From DATHTK01 sp035463295 (lineage in GTDB: Bacteria; Actinomycetota; Rubrobacteria; Rubrobacterales; Rubrobacteraceae), in NCBI GenBank assembly GCA_035463295.1, contig DATHTK010000045.1, positions 1 to 10,658 of the forward strand: 10,658 nt of DNA, given 5' to 3'. The position numbers and the translations under genes are program-made. Each line of letters opens with the position of its first letter. Within the stretch, counting starts at the first letter, position 1. Shown here one piece after another: positions 1 through 5,695 of this stretch. Below the pieces are notes generated by a model, which saw only the letters and a list, made by a program, of their open reading frames with translations, was not told where the DNA came from and searched no databases.

Positions 1-705
1 TCAGCTCGCCGAGCGGCGCGTCCAGAAGACGGCGAACGCGATAAAGAGGGCGGTGAGCGCCAGCCCGATCATCCACTCGATGCCGTGGATCGTCTCGCTA
101 ACGTAGTCCTCGATGATGCGGTCCTTGAAGAACATCTCGACGGCCACGTAGATGAGTATCCCGGAGCCGATGTAGACGAGCCAAGGGAAGCGGTCCATCA
201 GGGAGCTCAGAATAGTGCTCCCCCAGATTATGAGGGGGATGGTGAGCGCGAGGCCGAACACGAGGAGCCACAGGTTGCCGCCGGAGATCCCGACGAGGGC
301 GACGACGTTGTCGAGCGACATCACCGCGTCGGCGACGATGATGATCCTTATCGCCTCCCAGACGCTGCCGCCGGCCTCCACCTCCCCCTCTTCCCCCTCT
401 TCCCCCTCTTCGTCGTCCCCGCCGGGAATATCGTAGAGGAGCTTCCAGGCGATCCAGACGAGCAGCAGCGCCGCCACGGCCTGAATAAAGGGTATCTTGA
501 GCAGATAGGTAACGATGGCCGCGAAGAAGAGCCGCAGCGCCACCGCCCCGGTCGCCCCCCAGAAGATCGCGCGCCGGCGCGTCTTGCCCTCGAGCTGGCG
601 CACGGCGAGAGCGATGACGACGGCGTTGTCGCCGGAGAGGATCAGATCTATCGCCAGCACGCCGAGGAAACGGGCGAACAGCTCTCCGCTCAAGAACTCC
701 GGCAA
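1..705 (-). CDS. TerC-family integral membrane protein (probable metal, likely Mn2+, exporter)
   Basis: A 234-residue polytopic membrane protein. Two TerC-type motifs are visible: SGDNAVVIALAVR (about residues 24-36, with D20, D26 and N27) and ADAVMSLDNVVALVGISGG (about 125-143, with D126, D132 and N133). These paired acidic/Asn motifs in membrane helices are the family hallmark. Characterised bacterial members of this family export Mn2+ or supply metal to exoenzymes; the substrate here is inferred. Roughly seven hydrophobic segments fit the family. The loop between the third and fourth segments (about 96-113) is a run of Asp/Glu/Gly containing (EEG)x3, encoded by a perfect 9-bp repeat. The start is TTG at 705: an in-frame stop lies just upstream, and a G-rich stretch lies 6 nt before the TTG. 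It is divergent from thpR. No yybP-ykoY-type riboswitch was recognised in the short leader. The TGA stop is the first three bases of the window, so the gene is complete. Family assignment is confident; substrate is not. Confidence 0.9.
   Translation of the reverse strand: MPEFLSGELFARFLGVLAIDLILSGDNAVVIALAVRQLEGKTRRRAIFWGATGAVALRLFFAAIVTYLLKIPFIQAVAALLLVWIAWKLLYDIPGGDDEEGEEGEEGEVEAGGSVWEAIRIIIVADAVMSLDNVVALVGISGGNLWLLVFGLALTIPLIIWGSTILSSLMDRFPWLVYIGSGILIYVAVEMFFKDRIIEDYVSETIHGIEWMIGLALTALFIAFAVFWTRRSAS
384..410. repeat. 9-bp in-frame tandem repeat (3 perfect copies)
   Basis: The unit CCCCCTCTT occurs three times without interruption on the plus strand (384-392, 393-401, 402-410). On the minus strand it encodes Glu-Glu-Gly repeats in the acidic loop of the TerC-family protein. 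The unit is a multiple of three, so slippage would change loop length without breaking the frame. Confidence 0.85.
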
Positions 706-765
706 TCGAGACCCCCAGACTCATAGTCCATGGTGCGGCACGCCCGGGCCACACTCAACGGCGCT

Positions 766-774
766 ATCTTATCA
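766..774 (-). promoter_or_regulatory. Candidate extended -10 promoter for the TerC-family gene
   Basis: On the minus strand the sequence reads TG-A-TAAGAT, an extended -10 with four or five of six matches to TATAAT. A start around 759 would give a leader of about 54 nt before the TTG at 705. No convincing -35 was seen at 16-18 nt spacing, which is tolerable for an extended -10. Prediction by eye only. Confidence 0.35.
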
Positions 775-807
775 GGGACGCGGGTCAGACCGCCAGGGGT
801 CGAGAGC

Positions 808-836
808 GTGTCACTACCGGCGCCGGCGGTTACACT
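808..836 (+). promoter_or_regulatory. Candidate promoter giving a leaderless thpR mRNA
   Basis: GTGTCA (808-813, four of six matches to TTGACA), a 17-bp spacer and TACACT (831-836, four of six matches to TATAAT). The -10 ends 7 nt before the ATG at 844, so the expected transcription start is at or within a base of the start codon. No Shine-Dalgarno sequence precedes that ATG. Confidence 0.55.
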
Positions 837-843
837 CGGGCGC

Positions 844-1494
844 ATGTCGACCGACCGCACGCCTGAAGGGCCCGACAGGGGACCGGCCGCCGCGGGCCGG
901 ACTCCGAAGAGGGACGGCTTGCGCGCCTTCGTCGCCGTCTTTCCGCCGCTCGAGCTACGGGAGGCGTTGGCCCGCGCGGCGCGAGACCTGCCGGTCGCCG
1001 GCGACGTCCGCTGGGCAAGGCCGGAGAACGTCCACATCACCCTGAAGTTCCTCGGCGACGTCGGAGAGGAAGACCTGGCTCGCGTCGCGGAGGCGCTCGG
1101 ACCGGTGGGCGAGCGGCATGACCCCTTCGAAGCCCTGGTGTCAGGCTTCGGAGGGTTCCCTTCCGCCGGGAGGGCCAGGATATTGTGGGCCGGCATCGAC
1201 GAGGGCGCCGACCGTCTGGACACCCTCGCCCGCGATGTTGAGGATTCTCTGGAGCCGCTGGGCTTCGCTCCCGATACCCGACCCTTCAGGCCCCACCTGA
1301 CGCTCGGACGGGCGCGCAGGCGCCCCGTGTCGCTCGGTGCCGGGACAGCACAGCCCGGTATCAGGTTCCCGATACGGAGGATGGATCTCGTGCAGAGCTT
1401 GCTCGGCGGGGCGGGGGCCGCCTACTCTACCCTCGCAGCCTACGCGCTATCAGAAAGCGGAGATCAAGGGTCCGATGGCCATGATGATAAATAG
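844..1494 (+). CDS. thpR: RNA 2',3'-cyclic phosphodiesterase (2'-5' RNA ligase / 2H phosphoesterase family)
   Basis: A 216-residue member of the LigT/ThpR 2H phosphoesterase family. Both catalytic HxTx motifs are present: HITL in HITLKFLG (H64, T66) and HLTL in HLTLGRAR (H151, T153). Conserved surroundings include the N-terminal RAFVAVFPP strand and a C-terminal YSTLAAYAL. Characterised members hydrolyse 2',3'-cyclic phosphate RNA ends and can join or cleave 2'-5' RNA linkages; the cellular substrate is usually unclear. The open frame extends upstream to 730, but ATG 844 is chosen because a -35/-10 pair ends 7 nt before it and the extra residues do not look like the family. The first 24 residues are a Pro/Gly/Arg-rich tail ahead of the domain. 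The last 14 residues are hydrophilic and lie antisense to the hydrophobic microprotein at 1450-1542. Confidence 0.92.
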   Translation: MSTDRTPEGPDRGPAAAGRTPKRDGLRAFVAVFPPLELREALARAARDLPVAGDVRWARPENVHITLKFLGDVGEEDLARVAEALGPVGERHDPFEALVSGFGGFPSAGRARILWAGIDEGADRLDTLARDVEDSLEPLGFAPDTRPFRPHLTLGRARRRPVSLGAGTAQPGIRFPIRRMDLVQSLLGGAGAAYSTLAAYALSESGDQGSDGHDDK

Positions 1495-1542
1495 TAGTAT
1501 CAGTATCATAACTACCATCGCTATGAAGTTATTCCCGCTCAT
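1450..1542 (-). CDS. Hydrophobic single-span membrane microprotein (30 aa)
   Basis: ATG at 1542 to TGA at 1450-1452, 30 residues. The peptide begins MSGNNFIAM, continues with an uninterrupted aliphatic core VVMILILLFIIMAI (residues 10-23) and ends GPLISAF. It contains no charged residue and is long enough for one membrane span. An AGAAGG purine tract sits 9 nt before the ATG, and a TAGAAT -10-like hexamer lies at 1582-1587. The gene is 79 bp downstream of the same-strand hypothetical gene and overlaps the convergent 3' end of thpR by 45 bp. The segment is conspicuously AT-richer than its surroundings, as expected for a run of Ile/Met/Leu codons in a GC-rich genome. I recognise no family. The call rests on start, ribosome-binding site, composition and position; a chance ORF is possible. 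Confidence 0.5.
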   Translation of the reverse strand: MSGNNFIAMVVMILILLFIIMAIGPLISAF

Positions 1543-1581
1543 CGGACCGTGCCTTCTGGGAAGCGTGCACTCCGGCGCTCC

Positions 1582-1587
1582 ATTCTA
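1582..1587 (-). promoter_or_regulatory. Candidate -10 box ahead of the microprotein
   Basis: TAGAAT on the minus strand, five of six matches to TATAAT and identical to the hexamer used ahead of the dehydratase gene (7880-7885). It would start a transcript near 1575, about 32 nt before the microprotein ATG. No good -35 was found, so this is weak. Confidence 0.3.
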
Positions 1588-1621
1588 GCCGCCCGGCGCG
1601 GTGCCCGCCAGCGGCGTGGAC

Positions 1622-2110
1622 TCAAAGCTCGTTGGCGTAGAATACCCTGCGCCCGGGGGCAAGCACCCCATCCTTGACGTGCTTTGTACGCAGGGCGTGA
1701 AACTCCTCTACTTTCTCGGCGACGAGCCGCACCACAGGGTCCGGGTCCGAGCGAAGCTCGAGGATGGTCTCCAGGTTATCCCCGACGCTGACCCGCTCCA
1801 CACCCCCGACCGGCCGGGGCTCCTTGTAGAAGATCCGGCACTCGTACGCCCCCTCGCGGACCTCATAGGTGACGAGGATCATCTCGGGCCTCGCCATAGC
1901 TCGCGGTACCTTCTGTAAGTCGTACATTACCCTCCGCCGCCGGTAGACTTCCCGCTGTAACTCGTCGCGCACGATCTCGTCGAACCCATCACCTTTAACG
2001 TCAGAGTAATACTCGTCGCGAGCCTCCTCTGCCTCCCGAACCCACCGAGCGACGCCTTCGGGATCCAACCTCCCCCCACACTCCGCGCACCGGTACAGGG
2101 ACCCGGCCAT
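1622..2110 (-). CDS. Hypothetical protein with an N-terminal CxxC motif
   Basis: A soluble protein of 162 residues from ATG 2110, with no signal peptide or membrane segment. Near the N-terminus is CAECGG, one half of a zinc-ribbon-like or redox CxxC knuckle; no second CxxC was seen, so a complete single-chain zinc ribbon is not evident. A charged, probably helical stretch follows (REAEEARDEYYSD, then QREVYRRRR). The C-terminal half looks alpha/beta, with strands such as MILVTYEVREGAYECRIFY. I do not recognise the family and assign no function. ATG 2110 is preferred because GGGAGG lies 10 nt upstream. An in-frame ATG at 2158 adds 16 residues; it lacks a Shine-Dalgarno but sits 10 nt after a TACAAT box, so it cannot be excluded. 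The gene is divergent from the lipid kinase gene and may be co-transcribed with the downstream microprotein. Confidence 0.75.
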   Translation of the reverse strand: MAGSLYRCAECGGRLDPEGVARWVREAEEARDEYYSDVKGDGFDEIVRDELQREVYRRRRVMYDLQKVPRAMARPEMILVTYEVREGAYECRIFYKEPRPVGGVERVSVGDNLETILELRSDPDPVVRLVAEKVEEFHALRTKHVKDGVLAPGRRVFYANEL

Positions 2111-2158
2111 AGCCCGCAAGCCTCCCAGATGCAGGCAATTCTCCGATGCGCTCTCCAT

Positions 2159-2489
2159 ATAACCCCGTATTGTACTCTCTTCCCGCCCCTGCGCGACCCT
2201 TATGCCAAGTCTCCACTCTAAAGTCTACCTGAACCTCAACTCCATATGTACCGGAGAGCGAAGCCGTCAATACGAGACCCGCGCCCCCCGTTCGAAAGCT
2301 CGACGACGGTCTTTCCGCGAGGCGATCGCTGCTCATCAGGCGAAGTCGGTCAGCCGCTCCGTGGCGGAAGTAGATGCTGCTCGATGAGCTTCGACTCGCG
2401 CATTCCGTCCAAGTCTTAACTTTTCATATAGGTTCATGTTCAACAGAGTATTCGGTCGTGGATCGAGGGTTCTGGTATTTTCCCTTATC
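2159..2489. other. Divergent intergenic region, no convincing gene
   Basis: About 330 bp between the minus-strand hypothetical gene and the preferred start of the plus-strand lipid kinase. On the minus strand it holds TACAAT at 2169-2174 (five of six matches to TATAAT), a plausible -10 for the hypothetical gene with a weak -35. On the plus strand, TG-G-TATTTT at 2473-2481 is a candidate extended -10 for the kinase. A 61-codon plus-strand frame at 2202-2387 has no ribosome-binding site and no recognisable product. GTTCGAAAG near 2290 resembles a tRNA T-loop, but no stem closes it. Confidence 0.5.
2169..2174 (-). promoter_or_regulatory. Candidate -10 box for the hypothetical CxxC protein gene
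   Basis: TACAAT on the minus strand, matching TATAAT at five of six positions. The start would be near 2162. That gives only a few bases before ATG 2158, or about 52 nt before the preferred ATG 2110 with its GGGAGG. No strong -35 at 16-19 nt spacing. Confidence 0.35.
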
Positions 2490-3368
2490 GTGGGTGAGAA
2501 GGAGATTCACCTGATGCTGAACCCGGCGGCTGGCCGGGGCGAGGCTGCGGGTCGGCGCGCGTTCATCGCACGGTTTCTGCAGGAGCGCGGGTTCCTACCG
2601 ATCTGGCACGTCACGGAGGGACCGGGGCACGCCGGGCGGATGGTTCGGGAGTTGCCGGCGGGGGCCGTCGCGGTGGCGGTCGGCGGGGACGGAACGGTGC
2701 ACGAGGTCGCGGCGGCCTGCGTTGGCAGGGACAGGGTCCTGGGGGTTCTGCCGGCCGGGAGCGGCAACGACTACGTCAAGGCTCTCGGGGTGGGCACGGG
2801 TCTAAGGCGAGCGCTCGAGGTGCTCGTCGAGGGCAGGGTCCGCGTGGTGGATGCCGGGGAAGTCAACGGGGTCCCGTTCAACAACGGGCTGGGCGTCGGC
2901 TTCGACGCGGAGGTTGCGGCCGGCGTAGAAGAGGCCCCGGCGTACCTGGGGGGTACCGGGAGGTATTTATGGTCGGTGGCGCGGCTGCTCTGGGGTTTCA
3001 GGTGCCACGAGGCCGTACTCAAGCTCGATGGCGAGGTCGTCGAGGTCGAGACCATACTCGTCGCCGTAGCCCTCGGCACCACCTACGGGTCCATGTTCCG
3101 GCTCGCCCCCGAAGCCAGGCTCGACGACGGGCTCTTCGATGTGATCTGGTCGAGCAAGTTGAGCCGAAGCGAGGTGTTGCGGCTCCTGCCAGCGGTGCTC
3201 AGGGGCACGCTCCTCGGGCGCCCGCAGGTACATCTGGCGCGGGCGCGGGAGGTCGAGGTCGAGCTCGTCGAGGAGGTGCCGGCGCACGTGGACGGCGAGA
3301 TCCTCGATCCTACCCGCGTCTTCCGGGCTCGCGTCCTCCCGGGGGCTCTGCGCGTGATCGCGCCGTAG
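2490..3368 (+). CDS. Diacylglycerol/lipid kinase family protein (DAGK catalytic domain)
   Basis: From GTG 2490 the product is 292 residues, typical for bacterial DgkB/YegS-type kinases, which phosphorylate diacylglycerol or related lipids at the membrane. Family landmarks appear in order: NPAAGRG (11-17), the nucleotide loop VGGDGTVHE (64-72), PAGSGND (88-94), NNGLGVGFDAEV (131-142), a LAPEARLDDGLFDV segment (205-218), and HVDGE near the C-terminus, whose Glu (270) is the expected catalytic acid/base region. The lipid substrate cannot be told from sequence. The start is unsettled. ATG 2436 has no ribosome-binding site and adds 18 unrelated-looking residues. ATG 2514 has a good AAGGAG 9 nt upstream but removes the first beta strand before NPAAGRG. 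GTG 2490 keeps that strand and sits 8 nt after an extended -10. Confidence 0.88.
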   Translation: MGEKEIHLMLNPAAGRGEAAGRRAFIARFLQERGFLPIWHVTEGPGHAGRMVRELPAGAVAVAVGGDGTVHEVAAACVGRDRVLGVLPAGSGNDYVKALGVGTGLRRALEVLVEGRVRVVDAGEVNGVPFNNGLGVGFDAEVAAGVEEAPAYLGGTGRYLWSVARLLWGFRCHEAVLKLDGEVVEVETILVAVALGTTYGSMFRLAPEARLDDGLFDVIWSSKLSRSEVLRLLPAVLRGTLLGRPQVHLARAREVEVELVEEVPAHVDGEILDPTRVFRARVLPGALRVIAP

Positions 3369-3419
3369 ACCCTCGATACGGGATGGATTGCAAGCGGCGC
3401 AAAAAGGGGATTGAGAAAG

Positions 3420-3444
3420 GCGAATATGTGGTAAAAACATTCGC
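3420..3444. repeat. Inverted repeat abutting the candidate fabD-like promoter
   Basis: Arms GCGAAT (3420-3425) and ATTCGC (3439-3444) flank a 13-nt centre; two more bases (GT/AC) can pair across it with a bulge. The right arm ends directly against the TACACT hexamer at 3445-3450, so a protein bound here would cover the -35/-10 spacer. It does not match any operator I recognise. Confidence 0.4.
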
Positions 3445-3450
3445 TACACT
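3445..3450 (+). promoter_or_regulatory. Candidate -10 box for the fabD-like gene
   Basis: TACACT, the same hexamer seen ahead of thpR. Transcription would begin near 3457, leaving a leader of about 48 nt before ATG 3505. No good -35 at 16-18 nt; TTGAGA at 3411-3416 is too far upstream for this hexamer, so activator dependence or a different promoter is possible. Confidence 0.3.
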
Positions 3451-3504
3451 CCGGGCGTGGGTGGGCGGTCGTTTCGTAGAGTAACAGAGGTATAGAGAGC
3501 AGAT

Positions 3505-4377
3505 ATGAGAGCGTTCGTTTTTCCGGGACAGGGCAGCGGGGCGACGGACCCGCCGGCCGAACTCTTGCCGAGGATAAAGCAGGTCGTCGGGGAGCACATC
3601 CCCGACCAGGTCAAGCTCTTCGCCTGGGCAGCCCGGGACGCGGATGAGAGCCGCGCCCTCGAGGTTCGGCCCGACGTAGTGGCCGGGCACTCGCTCGGGG
3701 AGTACGGCGCCGCCTACGCCGCAGGGTGCTTCGATCTGGAGACCGGTCTCCGGCTGGTGGCGCAGAGGGACCGGTTTCTTGCGGAAGCCGCCGAGGAGGT
3801 GCCGGGCGGGATGGTGGCGATCCTGAGTACCGACCCCAAAGAGGTCGAGAGGGCTTTGGACGACGCCGAGGGCTCCGTGGTCGCCAACTACAATACCCCA
3901 CGCCAGACGGTGGTCTCCGGGCTGCGTGATGCTCTCGGGGACGCAGTCTCCAGGGTCCGGGGCCGCAAGGTTCCTCTCAACGTCTCTTTCGCGGCCCACT
4001 CGCCCTACGTGGCGGCGGCCGGGGACAAAATGCGGGAGGCGCTCGACGCCGTCGAGTTCTATATGCCGGAGGTCCCTGTCGTAAGCGCCATCGACGGGAG
4101 CGTGCTCACGAGCGCCGACGCCGTCAAGGAGGCCCTCAAGCAGCAGATGGTCGTCCCGGTGCGCTGGGTCAGGGTCGTCGAGACCCTCGCGAAGATGCGG
4201 GTGGAGGAGTGGATCGAGCTCGGCGGAGGCGGCGTCCTTACCCGGATGCTCCGGGACTTCGAGCTCCCCTCGCTAAACGGGGTCACCTTCGAAGACCTTC
4301 GCGCCCGGCTCTCCCAGCAAGCGCAGAAGGCCCAGAACTTCCTCCCCCGACACAACGGCGGCGAGCAGACACCTTGA
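3505..4377 (+). CDS. fabD: ACP S-malonyltransferase-like acyltransferase (compact FabD)
   Basis: A 290-residue acyltransferase of the FabD family, which moves malonyl from CoA to acyl carrier protein for fatty-acid or polyketide synthesis. Visible active-site features are PGQG (residues 7-10, oxyanion-hole Gln9), GHSLGEY with nucleophile Ser63, Arg88 (25 residues after the Ser, as in E. coli FabD, for the malonyl carboxylate), His165 in AAHSPYV, and a C-terminal ELGGGGVLTRM where EIGPG is usual. All key residues are present, so it is probably active. The distance from PGQG to the catalytic Ser is about 27 residues shorter than in E. coli FabD, and the usual TxxxQPAL segment is absent. AGAGG lies about 12 nt before ATG 3505. 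No other fatty-acid gene is adjacent, so it may serve a separate pathway rather than the housekeeping cluster. Confidence 0.87.
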   Translation: MRAFVFPGQGSGATDPPAELLPRIKQVVGEHIPDQVKLFAWAARDADESRALEVRPDVVAGHSLGEYGAAYAAGCFDLETGLRLVAQRDRFLAEAAEEVPGGMVAILSTDPKEVERALDDAEGSVVANYNTPRQTVVSGLRDALGDAVSRVRGRKVPLNVSFAAHSPYVAAAGDKMREALDAVEFYMPEVPVVSAIDGSVLTSADAVKEALKQQMVVPVRWVRVVETLAKMRVEEWIELGGGGVLTRMLRDFELPSLNGVTFEDLRARLSQQAQKAQNFLPRHNGGEQTP

Positions 4378-4384
4378 GCGCGAA

Positions 4385-4409
4385 GGGCCGGGGCAAGGAG
4401 CCCCGGCCC
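4385..4409. terminator. Perfect 10-bp GC hairpin between convergent genes (bidirectional terminator)
   Basis: GGGCCGGGGC (4385-4394), loop AAGGA, GCCCCGGCCC (4400-4409). It begins 8 nt after the fabD-like stop and lies 17 nt beyond the stop of the convergent RnfC-like gene, so it can serve both. There is no U-tract on either side; U-less hairpin terminators are commonly proposed in actinobacteria. Confidence 0.75.
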
Positions 4410-4426
4410 AACCTGAGACCCGCTCG

Positions 4427-5545
4427 CTATCTCGCCGCTTCGGCCTCGGCCTCTTTCTTCGCCTCCTCCTGGGGCATGGCGCCGCCGGAGATGGCGACGA
4501 CATCGTCCTCTATCGAGGAGACCGTGCCTTCCATGCTCGCCCAGACGCCGATGGAGAAGCCTTCATCGACTGGCTCCCCGATCTTCTGCTCGTAGGCGAC
4601 CTCCTCGCCCTCGGAGACGAGAGCGGTCGCGGGCTTGAGGAACCGGCCGCCGAGCGGGAGGTTCACACCGCTGACCTCGCCGACGAGGGAGACCACGCCC
4701 TCCTCGGGGAGCTTGGTCTTTATGTCGGCGTACTCCTTGCTCGCCACGCCCTTCGGGATCACGAGGAAGCCGTTGGTCGTCCGGCGCACGAAGGCGTCCC
4801 CCTCGCCCAAAGACTCGATGCCCATCTCGTTCAGGTACGGGCCACCGTCGATGACGGAGAGCTTGCCGGCCTCGGCCTCTATGTCCACGCCGGCGATCGA
4901 GAGCAGCTCGGTCGCCGAAGCCCCCAGCGGCACTTCGTAGAGCTTCAGAGGGAGGTCGGGACCGAAGATCTGGAGGTACTTGGTGGTAACCGGCTTGCCG
5001 AAAAATAGCGCGTTGTAGACGTTCAGGAGCGTCTCGGAGTTGTTGACGATGTGCCCGGCGTCGAGAGGGAGGCCGGGGCGCTTGTTGCCGTCGGGCAGCT
5101 CGACCCGGCGCGGGACCCATTTCTCCTTGTTCTCGCTAAAGATGTTCTTGATGAGCGTCTTCTCCTCGCCCATCGAGTACTTGTCCGGGACGAGGCTCAC
5201 CTCGTAGAGGCCGTCCGTGCTCTCCTTGTAGCGGGAGAACCACTCCTCGTCCTTGAAGTGAACGCCCATGATGACCTGCTCTATCCCGAAGATCGTCTTC
5301 AACGCGTCGAAGAGCTCGAGGAACTCGTCGAAGTACTCCCGGTGCACCACCTTGTCCGCCCAGTAGCCGGGCTCGGACTCGGTGCAGTTGACGATCAGGC
5401 GCGGCTGCGGGCTCCGGTACTTGAAGTACGTCGGGAAACCGCCGCCACCGGCCCCCACAATGCCCGCCTGGCGCATGATCTCGACGGCATCGTCCTTGCT
5501 GAGGGCCTTTACCTCATCGAGATTGCGCTGTTTCAACTCAACCAA
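4427..5545 (-). CDS. RnfC/PduS-like flavoprotein with SLBB domain, lacking the Fe-S module
   Basis: A 372-residue protein related to RnfC, PduS and PrdC, flavoproteins that take electrons from NAD(P)H or pass them to corrin or selenoenzyme systems. The N-terminal region has GIVGAGGGGFPTYFK (28-42), the glycine-rich NAD/FMN motif of this group, NCTESEPG (53-60) where relatives have an ECEP sequence, YSMGEEKTLI (123-132) and VNNSETLLNV (167-176). An SLBB-like segment occupies roughly 187-250. The C-terminal part (about 301-352), with SEGEEVAYEQKIGEP and ASMEGTVSSIEDD, resembles the RnfC barrel-sandwich domain. This is PduS order, but the expected CxxCxxC ferredoxin module is missing; Cys54 is the only cysteine in the protein. 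The tail is an Ala/Glu/Lys run. The start is TTG 5545, set by GGAGG 9 nt upstream. No redox partner is encoded nearby. Confidence 0.8.
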   Translation of the reverse strand: MVELKQRNLDEVKALSKDDAVEIMRQAGIVGAGGGGFPTYFKYRSPQPRLIVNCTESEPGYWADKVVHREYFDEFLELFDALKTIFGIEQVIMGVHFKDEEWFSRYKESTDGLYEVSLVPDKYSMGEEKTLIKNIFSENKEKWVPRRVELPDGNKRPGLPLDAGHIVNNSETLLNVYNALFFGKPVTTKYLQIFGPDLPLKLYEVPLGASATELLSIAGVDIEAEAGKLSVIDGGPYLNEMGIESLGEGDAFVRRTTNGFLVIPKGVASKEYADIKTKLPEEGVVSLVGEVSGVNLPLGGRFLKPATALVSEGEEVAYEQKIGEPVDEGFSIGVWASMEGTVSSIEDDVVAISGGAMPQEEAKKEAEAEAAR

Positions 5546-5580
5546 AATACTCGTCCTCCGTACGCTTTACGCCTCGGATA

Positions 5581-5594
5581 CTTGCAGTAGCAAG
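5581..5594. repeat. Small hairpin in the leader of the RnfC-like gene
   Basis: CTTGC-AGTA-GCAAG, five perfect base pairs with a 4-nt loop, located between the predicted transcription start (near 5609) and the ribosome-binding site. It could be an RNA hairpin or a small operator; it may also be chance. Confidence 0.3.
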
Positions 5595-5615
5595 CGTCGC
5601 TAAACTGTTACGCGC

Positions 5616-5644
5616 AGTATAGCGTTCGTGCCTTTGCCTATCCA
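5616..5644 (-). promoter_or_regulatory. Candidate promoter of the RnfC-like gene
   Basis: On the minus strand: TGGATA (5639-5644, four of six matches to TTGACA), a 17-bp spacer and TATACT (5616-5621, five of six matches to TATAAT). The start would be near 5609, giving a leader of about 64 nt that contains the small hairpin and the GGAGG site. Confidence 0.5.
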
Positions 5645-5676
5645 GTATGAAAGGTTACCGTGGAGCGCCGGCGGTC

Positions 5677-5685
5677 TGGTAGACT
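5677..5685 (+). promoter_or_regulatory. Candidate extended -10 for the two-helix membrane protein
   Basis: TG-G-TAGACT, an extended -10 with four of six core matches. It ends 10 nt before ATG 5696, so the transcript would have a leader of only a few bases. It lies inside the frame that would follow from the alternative GTG start at 5660, which argues for ATG 5696. Confidence 0.4.
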
Positions 5686-5695
5686 TCCCCGTGAG

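Noticed and set aside
85..726. Long plus-strand ORF opposite the TerC-family gene
   Set aside because: It is the complement of a clear membrane protein gene. Its product is rich in Asp, Glu, Arg and Pro with no family features, as typical for antisense frames in GC-rich DNA.
706..843. Mn2+ riboswitch (yybP-ykoY type) upstream of the TerC-family gene
   Set aside because: The leader inferred from the candidate promoter is only about 54 nt, and I could not find the paired conserved loops of that riboswitch.
2285..2300. GTTCGAAAG resembling a tRNA T-loop
   Set aside because: The base following the loop cannot pair as required (G where C61 is needed), and no acceptor or anticodon stems were found around it.
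2202..2387. 61-codon plus-strand ORF in the divergent intergenic region
   Set aside because: No Shine-Dalgarno, no -10 at leaderless spacing, and a basic product without recognisable features.
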